64,000 bases of DNA. Source: Streptomonospora alba (GTDB lineage Bacteria; Actinomycetota; Actinomycetes; Streptosporangiales; Streptosporangiaceae). Below the pieces are notes generated by a model that worked only from the letters and a program-made list of their open reading frames with translations, ran no database searches and had not been told where the DNA came from. Of this stretch, positions 52,580 to 58,817 are shown piece after piece; the stretch's first letter is position 1; each line of letters starts with the position of its first letter. The position numbers and the translations under genes were made by a program. The DNA lies in assembly GCF_000826685.1 (NCBI RefSeq), contig NZ_JROO01000011.1, forward strand, positions 1 to 64,000, given 5' to 3'.

Positions 52580-53674
52580 ATGAGCCTGTGGCGCATCCGC
52601 ACCGTCGTCGAAGACCGTCCCGGCCGACTCGCCGCCGTGGTCGGCGCCATGGCGGCCCACGGCGGCGACGTCGTCGGGCTGTCGATCCACGCCGACGCCG
52701 CCGGCGTGGTGGACGAGTTCCTCGTCGACGTTCCGGGGGAGCACCGCACTCTGCTGCGCGAGGTCGCCCAGCGCAGCGTCACCGAGTCGGTCGACGCCGT
52801 CCCCGCACAGCCGCGCGAGGTCGGCGACGACGTCACCAAGGCGCTTCTGCTCACCGCCCGGCTGCGCAGCGCGCCCAACCGGCTGCCCGAGGCGCTGGGT
52901 GAGCTGCTGATGGCCGATGACGCTCGCTGGACCAATCTCACCCGCCCGGTGCCGGAGTTCCCCGAGGAGCCGGAGACGACCCTGGTGGTGCCCGCCGGTC
53001 CGCTGCGCGGCGTCCGGCTGCGCCGCCCGGACCGGCCCTTCACGTGGACCGAGTCCGCACGCGCCGACGCCCTGGTGCGCTCGATACTGCCGCCCACCGG
53101 GCCGGTTCCGACCGACGGCACGGTCTCCACCGGCGGCGGAGCCCGCCTCGACGTGCGCCAGGCCTGCCCGGAGGACGCCGAGGCCATCCAGCGCCTGCAC
53201 GCCCGCTGCTCGCCCGAGACGACGCGCGGCCGGTACTTCTCCAGCCTGCGGCGGCTGCCCCCGGGCATGCTGGGGGCGTTCTGCGACCCCGAGCACGGGC
53301 TGACGCTGCTCGCGCGGCCGGAAGAGGGCGGCGAGCCGATCGCGCTGGCGCACCTGATGTACACGCTCGACCCGGGCGTGGGCGAGGTGGCCTTCCTGGT
53401 CGAGGACACCTGGCAGCAGCGGGGAGTGGGCACCGCGCTCGCCCGTACGCTGACCGCCGTCGCCGCCGACTGGGGCCTGGCCGAAGTCCGCGCCGAGACG
53501 GTGACCGGCAACCGGGCGATGCAGCGCATCATGCGGCGTATGGGCGCGGAGATCCGCCCGCCGCGCCACGGTGTGGTGCAGGCCCGCCTCCCGGTGGCCG
53601 GCGCCGTCCCGGCCCCGCGCGGCGGCCGACTGGCCGAGCTGATGAGCCGGCCGGGAGCCCCCGGGGCGGCCTGA
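52580..53674 (+). CDS. ACT-domain plus GNAT acetyltransferase protein
   Basis: The 364-aa protein has an N-terminal ACT-like domain (WRIRTVVEDRPGRLAAVVGAMAAHGGDVVGLSIHADA) that could bind an amino acid, and a C-terminal GNAT domain (RQACPEDAEAIQRLHARC, VAFLVEDTWQQRGVGTALARTL, NRAMQRIMRRMG) binding acetyl-CoA. ACT-GNAT fusions are known in actinobacteria as allosterically controlled lysine acetyltransferases. Its position 183 nt after hutI suggests, but does not prove, a link to amino-acid signalling. ATG 52580 has GGGGGACAGC upstream. Confidence 0.85.
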   Translation: MSLWRIRTVVEDRPGRLAAVVGAMAAHGGDVVGLSIHADAAGVVDEFLVDVPGEHRTLLREVAQRSVTESVDAVPAQPREVGDDVTKALLLTARLRSAPNRLPEALGELLMADDARWTNLTRPVPEFPEEPETTLVVPAGPLRGVRLRRPDRPFTWTESARADALVRSILPPTGPVPTDGTVSTGGGARLDVRQACPEDAEAIQRLHARCSPETTRGRYFSSLRRLPPGMLGAFCDPEHGLTLLARPEEGGEPIALAHLMYTLDPGVGEVAFLVEDTWQQRGVGTALARTLTAVAADWGLAEVRAETVTGNRAMQRIMRRMGAEIRPPRHGVVQARLPVAGAVPAPRGGRLAELMSRPGAPGAA

Positions 53675-53696
53675 TCGACGAGCCCTCCTGAGAAAA

Positions 53697-53738
53697 GGCG
53701 GGGGAGGCCGGCGATATGGGGCGCCGACCTCCCCCGCC
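53697..53738 (+). terminator. Terminator hairpin after the ACT-GNAT gene
   Basis: GGCGGGGGAGG (53697-53707) pairs perfectly with CCTCCCCCGCC (53728-53738), with an additional inner CGGCG/CGCCG pairing. It is preceded by GAGAAAAGG. It ends the hut-side transcript before the converging gene. Confidence 0.7.
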
Positions 53739-53853
53739 CATCCGCCCCGCCGCGGGTGCGGGCGACGGCGCGGTGCTGTCCTGCGCCGCTTCGTCCGGGC
53801 CGCTCGAAGCCGCCCGAGCGGCCGCGCCCTCATCAGCCCGGCGGGCCGGGAGA

Positions 53854-53895
53854 GGCCGGTCGCCGGAGCGTGCGCCACCGCTCCGGCGACCGGCC
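53854..53895 (-). terminator. 17-bp perfect hairpin after the zinc/Lsr2-like gene
   Basis: GGCCGGTCGCCGGAGCG (53854-53870) and CGCTCCGGCGACCGGCC (53879-53895) form a perfect stem with an 8-nt loop. It is 36 nt past the stop of the minus-strand gene ending at 53932, as expected for its terminator. Confidence 0.7.
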
Positions 53896-53931
53896 GACGT
53901 CAGCGCTCCCGTCCGTGCGGGAGCGGAAGTC

Positions 53932-54240
53932 TCAGGACTCGGAGGACTCGGAGGACTCGGAGTCCTCCGAGGAGGAGTCGTCCGAGGAGGGATCGGCGGA
54001 GGAGCCGCCGGAGGCGCCGGTCTTGGCCTCGGTCTTCTTGGCGCGGCGCTTCTTCACCGGCCGGGAGTAGTCGACCAGCGGCTCGTAGCGGGTCTCGTGC
54101 TCCTTTTTACAGTCGTCGCAGGCGTCGACCTCGCGAACGGTCCCCTCCCAGGCGAACTGGACGACGTCGGTCGCCTCGACCTTCTCTTCGCGGACGGCGT
54201 GCATGTCGCAATACTTCAGCGTGAGGACCTCGGTGACCAC
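53932..54240 (-). CDS. Zinc/Lsr2-like dimer-domain protein with acidic tail
   Basis: The 102-aa protein starts at GTG 54240 (VVTEVLTLKYCDMH), behind AAGGGACGC. Residues 1-65 resemble the N-terminal oligomerisation domain of Lsr2 (VQFAWEGTVREVDACDDC, then LVDYSRPVKKRR), but add C11-x2-H14 and C41-x2-C44-x3-H48, a possible zinc site. Residues 78-102 are Ser/Asp/Glu repeats (SSEDSESSESSES) in place of Lsr2's AT-hook-like DNA-binding domain. It may modulate Lsr2 or another nucleoid protein. Resemblance is by eye. An upstream ATG at 54342 is in frame but precedes the ribosome site. Confidence 0.65.
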   Translation of the reverse strand: MVTEVLTLKYCDMHAVREEKVEATDVVQFAWEGTVREVDACDDCKKEHETRYEPLVDYSRPVKKRRAKKTEAKTGASGGSSADPSSDDSSSEDSESSESSES

Positions 54241-54441
54241 GGCGGTGCGTCCCTTCGGTAGTGGGTGCCGGTTCGTACTCGTGGGGGAATCATACACCTG
54301 TACGAAACGGATCGCCGTGCCGTGGTCAGGGGTGCCGCCCACCGCCCGAATCTACGCTATCCCCCGGTGTGCGGAGTGGACCGGACGCCGCGGCCCGGCC
54401 CGGCCGCCCGGCCCCTTCCTCCGGGCGGCCGGGCGGTCGGC

Positions 54442-55590
54442 TCACTCCACCGCCGCCACCAGGTCGACCAGGGTGTCGAGGAGGTCGGCGCGGGTGTCGT
54501 CGTCGTGGGCGGCCTGCGCCCAGGCGGAGGGGATCGCCTCGGGGCGGGCGCGCAGGTGGGTGTCGAGGAACCGGTCCAGCGCCGTGACCGGGCTGGTGGC
54601 GTAGTAGACCGGGTTCTCACGGGCCTGGGTGACCAGCGTCCAGGCGGTGCGGCGCAGCCAGTCCTGCTCCCCTTCGGGCAGGTCCTCCGCCCGCGGGCGC
54701 TCGGGCGGCTGGGGCACGGCGGGGCCGGGCGCCGGGTCGGAGACCGGGTGGTAGGGGGCGCTGCGCGCCCGGCCGCGCGCCCGCTCCAGCAGCTCGAAGT
54801 GCTCCGGCAGGCGCTCGGCGAGTCGGCGCAGCACCTCGGTGAGGACCCGCGCCAGGTCTTCGGGCCCCATCCCGCGCAGCGACTCGCGCAATCCCACGCG
54901 GCGCAGCTCGTCCGCGGTACGGGCGCGCTCGGCATCGACGCCGTCGGCCAGCTCGTGCAGCTTGCGCAGCAGGTACTCGGCTGTGGGCACCGAAACCAGG
55001 GGACGCTCCCGGCACGCCGCCACGGCCCGGCCCGCGCGGTCGGCCACCGGCACCGCCCCCGACTCGCGGGTGAAGCCGTGGTCGCCGGGCAGGGCTGCTT
55101 CGACGGGCTCGTCGGGCTGCTCGTCAGGCAGGTCCACCGCCGGGTGGCCGAAGCCGGCGGCCAGGACCAGAGCGGCCAGCGCCTCCTGCTCGACGACGCC
55201 GGGCGCCACCCGGTCGGAGACCGCGTGCTGGCGCGCCCAGCGCCGCGGCCGCTCGGAGAAGGCGCAGCGCAAGGTGCGGCCGGACCACTGCGGGAACACC
55301 AGCCGCAGCCGGGAGAACGCGCGGTCGGTCTCGGCGTCGCGCAGCGCGAAGACCAGGCGGCGCACCTTGGCCGGTGCGGTCTCGCCCGCCTCCAGCGCGG
55401 CGTGCACCTCGTTCATGCGGGCGGTGATCTTGGAACCGCCCCCGCCGTGCCTGTCGCAGGGGCAGTGCTCGCTCAGCAGGGTCAGGGCGGAGTCGAACTG
55501 CGCAGCGTGGCGGTCGCAGCTCTGCAGCGTCTCGGGCGCGTTCCGCTGCCGCGCGGGCTCGCACCGGCCGCAGCCGAAGGCACGGGTCAT
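54442..55590 (-). CDS. Uncharacterised Cys-rich N-terminus protein
   Basis: I do not recognise this protein. From ATG 55590 it has 382 aa; the frame remains open to 55791, and the start is uncertain as no ribosome site is clear. Residues 1-55 hold a Cys/His cluster (FGCGRCEPARQ, QSCDRHAAQF, SEHCPCDRHG) that looks like a zinc-binding module. The rest is helical, with Arg and Glu, and ends in ALDRFLDTHLRARPE and DDDTRADLLDTLVDLVAAVE. It is next to an 87-aa unknown gene, both pointing away from the CRISPR locus. Confidence 0.6.
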   Translation of the reverse strand: MTRAFGCGRCEPARQRNAPETLQSCDRHAAQFDSALTLLSEHCPCDRHGGGGSKITARMNEVHAALEAGETAPAKVRRLVFALRDAETDRAFSRLRLVFPQWSGRTLRCAFSERPRRWARQHAVSDRVAPGVVEQEALAALVLAAGFGHPAVDLPDEQPDEPVEAALPGDHGFTRESGAVPVADRAGRAVAACRERPLVSVPTAEYLLRKLHELADGVDAERARTADELRRVGLRESLRGMGPEDLARVLTEVLRRLAERLPEHFELLERARGRARSAPYHPVSDPAPGPAVPQPPERPRAEDLPEGEQDWLRRTAWTLVTQARENPVYYATSPVTALDRFLDTHLRARPEAIPSAWAQAAHDDDTRADLLDTLVDLVAAVE

Positions 55591-55871
55591 GGCGTACAGG
55601 AACGCGGTCGAACCGAAAAGGTCCGTGAACAGGCAGCGCGTGCTCAAGATCCTTCTTCTCCCCGTCGACACGGGGCTGAGGCTCTTCCCCAGCTCCTCCG
55701 GGAAAGTGCATAGAAGAAGGTCGATCGCGCCGGTGACACACCCACGTCGGCTGACGCTGCGAACGCCGCCCTGGCAACGCGCGTGGTCCATTACGAAGGT
55801 AGGGTCCGCGCGCGTCTGGAGTCAAGGAACGGCAAAGACTTCGCGGTCGGGCAGGCTCAAGCGGGCCGGTA
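55591..55871. other. Gap between two unknown minus-strand genes
   Basis: A region of 281 bases with a small CCCCGT-CGAC-ACGGGG inverted repeat at about 55659 and no convincing coding sequence apart from a possible N-terminal extension of the 54442-55590 gene. Confidence 0.35.
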
Positions 55872-56135
55872 TCAGCGCTGCGGGCGGCGCCGGTAGCGCT
55901 CGGCCAGATGCGCGAGGTGGGCGGCCAGTTCCTCGGCGGTGACCTCGGGCACCGGCGGAGTCTGATCACGGCTCTGCGGCCCGCCGTCGGCCTCGGGCGC
56001 CTCCTCGGGATCGCCCACCTCCTCCAGGTCGGGATCGAGCGCCGCGAGCCGGAAGTGTATGTAGGCGTCCATCCAGTCGCGGGGACGCGGTACTCCGCGG
56101 TTCGGCGGGTCGCTGTGGTCGTCTGCGGGACTCAT
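55872..56135 (-). CDS. Small acidic hypothetical protein
   Basis: The 87-aa protein is acidic and Pro-rich in the middle with a C-terminal helix (VTAEELAAHLAHLAERYRRR). The segment RPRDWMDAYIHFRLAALDPDLEEV is the only structured part. No family recognised. It lies between the unknown Cys-rich gene and cas6, the latter divergent 213 bp away. Confidence 0.55.
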   Translation of the reverse strand: MSPADDHSDPPNRGVPRPRDWMDAYIHFRLAALDPDLEEVGDPEEAPEADGGPQSRDQTPPVPEVTAEELAAHLAHLAERYRRRPQR

Positions 56136-56348
56136 GCGCGGGCGGCTCCGTCCTGATCACTCGAGCGCGTTGTGCCGGGGCCGGCGGTGCAGGTGTGCCG
56201 ACACCTCTCGGACGGCCGAGCACGCCGCACCCGGCCAGGACAGCGCCGCGCTGCGCACCGGTGCTGTCCGAGAGCTATGGGTGCTCGGGCCTGATGAGAA
56301 GGGCGCCCACGACGGCCGAGGCAGCTCGGCGACAAAGGGGGAGTGACG

Positions 56349-57272
56349 ATGCCGCGACGCTGGACGCTGGTGCTGCGCGATCACGCCGACGCGGCCCGGC
56401 CCGTGCGCGCCGTCGACTGCCACGGGCTGCTGAACACCTGGTGGCCCCAGTCCGACGCCGAGCACGGCGCGGCCAAGAAGTGGGCGATGAACGGCTGGCC
56501 CCAGCCTTTGGCCGACCGGCTGTGGGTGTGGTCGCTGACCTGGCTGGACGACACCCCGCCCGAGACCGCGCCGGCCGACCTCGTCGGGCGTGTGCAGCGG
56601 GTGGGCGACCACCTGCTGGAGCCCTTGTCGGTGACCGAGGTGCACACGCGCGACTACGCCGCCGTCCTCACCGAGCCCCGCCGTTTCGCCCACGCGGCGT
56701 CGCTGCACACACTCAGCCCGGTCGTGTCGCTGGCCCGCAACTACGACGGAGAGGACAGCTTCCAGGCCTGGCCGGGACCGCGGCTGCTGTTCGGCGTGGT
56801 CCACCGCGCCGCCGACGGCCGGCTCAGCGGCAGCGGGGCCGTGGGGGCTGTCGCGCGCTTCGCCCCGCGCGAGCTCGCCGAGCCGTGGCTGCGCCGCATC
56901 GACGAGGTCACCGCGCAGCTGCGCCGGATGCCCGACGACTCCGCTCCCATCCGGGCCACCGAGCACCCCGGTCCGGCCGGCCGGACCGTGCTCGGTTGGG
57001 AGGGCGGGCTGCGCTTGGCGCTGCCCCGCGGCAGCGACAGCCGCCTCCTGGCCGACTTCGCCGCACTGCTGGAACTGATCGAGCTGACCGGAGTGGGCAA
57101 GTACACAGCGCAGGGCTTCGGTGCACTGCGCGCGGACACGCTCACGGCAGGCGGCGACACGGCAGCCGGGCGGCGGCGGCCCTCTGCCCGCGACCGCCGG
57201 AGGCCGCGGTCTGCGCGCCCGGTGCACGCGGAGCATCAGGAACAGGGGTTTGACGGGTTGCTGTTCGACTGA
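56349..57272 (+). CDS. cas6: CRISPR endoribonuclease Cas6
   Basis: The 307-aa protein is a Cas6-family crRNA processor. The C-terminal half has the diagnostic Gly-rich loop TGVGKYTAQGFGALR near 252-266, preceded by LGWEGGLRLAL. The N-terminal part has VDCHGLLNTWWPQSDAEHGAAKKW with two candidate catalytic His. The last 40 residues are Arg-rich and disordered. ATG 56349 is 5-6 nt from GGGGGAG. A GTG at 56343 is in frame. It is separated from the effector operon by 1.5 kb holding an array-like stretch. Confidence 0.85.
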   Translation: MPRRWTLVLRDHADAARPVRAVDCHGLLNTWWPQSDAEHGAAKKWAMNGWPQPLADRLWVWSLTWLDDTPPETAPADLVGRVQRVGDHLLEPLSVTEVHTRDYAAVLTEPRRFAHAASLHTLSPVVSLARNYDGEDSFQAWPGPRLLFGVVHRAADGRLSGSGAVGAVARFAPRELAEPWLRRIDEVTAQLRRMPDDSAPIRATEHPGPAGRTVLGWEGGLRLALPRGSDSRLLADFAALLELIELTGVGKYTAQGFGALRADTLTAGGDTAAGRRRPSARDRRRPRSARPVHAEHQEQGFDGLLFD

Positions 57273-57352
57273 CCCGGCGCCGCCTCCGGCGATCGCGCAG
57301 CATGCTGGGTCTGCTCGGTGCGCTCGGCCGGCTCGGGGTGTGAGAGGGAAGT

Positions 57353-57685
57353 ATGCGTGTTCCGCTGGTCAATCTGACACCGCATGAGGTGACGATCTTC
57401 GATTCCGACGACCGTGTCGTCGTCCGCTGCCCAGCTGCGGACAAGCCGGTGCGCGTGGCCGTCGACCGCTGCGAGATCGGCCGGATCGGGGGGATCCCCG
57501 TGTTCTCCGAGGATTACGGCCGCGCCATGCTGCCCGCCCCGGCCCTGGGGGTCTGGTACATCGTCTCCTCCACGGTCGCACTCGCCCATCCCGAGCGCAC
57601 CGACCTGCTGGTGCCGACCGACCTGGTGCGCTCGTCCGACGGCACGATCGTCGGCTGCAAGGCGCTCGGGCGCAGGAACGGCTGA
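57353..57685 (+). CDS. Uncharacterised small protein next to cas6
   Basis: The 110-aa protein has a sharply conserved-looking pattern: VNLTPHEVTIFDSDD near the start, PVRVAVDRCEIGRIGGIPVF, LGVWYIVSSTVALAHPERTDLLVPTDLV and the ending GTIVGCKALG. Similar proteins occur in phage and bacterial genomes in my memory, but no function is established. It starts at ATG 57353 behind GAGAGGGAAGT, 80 nt after cas6. Its location between cas6 and the array-like DNA suggests a CRISPR link, unproven. Confidence 0.65.
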   Translation: MRVPLVNLTPHEVTIFDSDDRVVVRCPAADKPVRVAVDRCEIGRIGGIPVFSEDYGRAMLPAPALGVWYIVSSTVALAHPERTDLLVPTDLVRSSDGTIVGCKALGRRNG

Positions 57686-57742
57686 GCGGGATCCCACGGC
57701 GCCCGCGCCGACCGGAGCGAAGGAGCAGGCACAAGCGCATCA

Positions 57743-57789
57743 GGCGGTTCCGGTCCCAGGGCGGTATGCGTCCTGGGACCGGAACCGCC
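57743..57789. terminator. 18-bp perfect inverted repeat downstream of the 110-aa gene
   Basis: GGCGGTTCCGGTCCCAGG (57743-57760) and CCTGGGACCGGAACCGCC (57772-57789), with an 11-nt loop, form a perfect stem. It lies 57 nt after the stop of the 57353 gene and just before the repeat series at 57820. It may be a terminator, or an array boundary element. Confidence 0.55.
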
Positions 57790-57819
57790 CATGCCGTGCG
57801 GCGCGCGGGCGTGCCCGGC

Positions 57820-58155
57820 GCCCGGGCCGGCCAATTCCGTCTGCCGGGATCGGGCCGGCGCTGGTATCCGCAGGCGAGCCAGGTGTTGGTTGTCAGGGCC
57901 GGGGGCAAGGGCCTGGCCGGGTGGAGCCCCGACCGGTGCCGGTGCCGGTCCCATTCCGTCTGCCGGGGAGGAGTCGGCCCTGGAAGCGTCCGTCAACAAC
58001 TGGCGTTGTTATCCCGTCAACCGGGGTCGGACGACGAAGAAGCAGTCAGGGCCGTTCTCTGCGCGGTCGCTGTCCCGTCCGCCGGGGCTACGAGCCTTCC
58101 CTGATCGACGCGAGAGACGTGCGGCGGTTGGTGCTATCCCGTCTGCCGGGTCCGC
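57820..58155 (+). CRISPR. Decayed CRISPR-like repeat series, 6 units
   Basis: Five units share CCGTC-N2-CCGGG, starting at 57837, 57956, 58014, 58075 and 58139; a sixth, weaker unit sits near 57896. Spacing is therefore 58-64 bp throughout. Most can form the same hairpin YCCG-N5-CGGR, and the four best share a left flank of the form GGYGTTGSTGYTATCCCG. This is the geometry of a roughly 28-bp repeat with roughly 32-bp spacers, but repeats differ at many positions, so the array is degenerate or is not a CRISPR. No leader is clear. Confidence 0.4.
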
Positions 58156-58817
58156 AGGCGGAACCCGGCGCGACCACCGGACCCCGGGCCCTGGTCGATC
58201 GGGGCGGGGCGGGAAGAACCGGGTGCGGTCGGCGCGTGGTTCCCTGCCTGAAGTCGATGTCTCACCGCTCCTCCTTCCGGCCGCAGCGGCGGCGAAGGCG
58301 GCGCCTGCGGTCTCGTCGCCCGCATCGGAGTCCGGTGCGGGCCTGGCGTGCGGGTCCGAGGGGGTCGAGGGGTTAGGTCATCGGGGTTCTGCGGCGGATC
58401 CCCAGGCCCTCGGGCCGGGAGGAAGCCGCTCCCTCCTTTCCGGTGGTGTGGCATCCGGACCGCTTCGTCAGGCGCGGATCCGCCGCGGGAGCGGAGGCGG
58501 ACGGGGGCCGGGGCCGGAGCAGGCAGCTGAGGAGGCACGGCCCGGTGGGGCTGTGGTCCTGTGTGGAACGTCGCCAACCGGGTCACCTCCCTTCGGGCGT
58601 CGGCTTGTGCTGGTAACGGCGGGTCTCGGCCGCCTGGACTGAAAGCCCCCGCCATCAGGCGGGAGGACCCGTTACGGTTCCTATGGGCGATCACCTCCGA
58701 CACAGCACCTCTCTCGGACACAGGCGTTAAACGAGTGGCTTCTGGTGGATCGAGGAAACCGCGGACGGCGGCGCCGCATGCTCCCCGGACCGGCGCGCGA
58801 CAGTGTGAAATGGACCT
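58156..58817. other. Non-coding stretch before the type III operon
   Basis: About 660 bases with low-complexity frames only. A GAAAGCCCCCGCCATCAGGC stretch and following GGGAGGACC at 58640-58668 folds as a short hairpin and resembles the right end of IS200/IS605 elements, but no transposase remains. The region should contain the promoter of the downstream operon. I see no clear -10/-35. Confidence 0.4.

Noticed and set aside
53716-54261. Plus-strand open frame with a GLGGLGVLRGG stretch
   Set aside because: It is the complement of the Ser/Asp/Glu tail of the minus-strand gene and covers two terminator hairpins.
57791-58642. Open frame over the repeat series as a protein
   Set aside because: Low-complexity Gly/Ala/Arg with no start signal; it spans the hairpin repeats, which are better explained as non-coding.
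58640-58668. A complete IS605 element
   Set aside because: No TnpA or TnpB frame is within reach. Only a possible right-end hairpin, kept as a weak finding.
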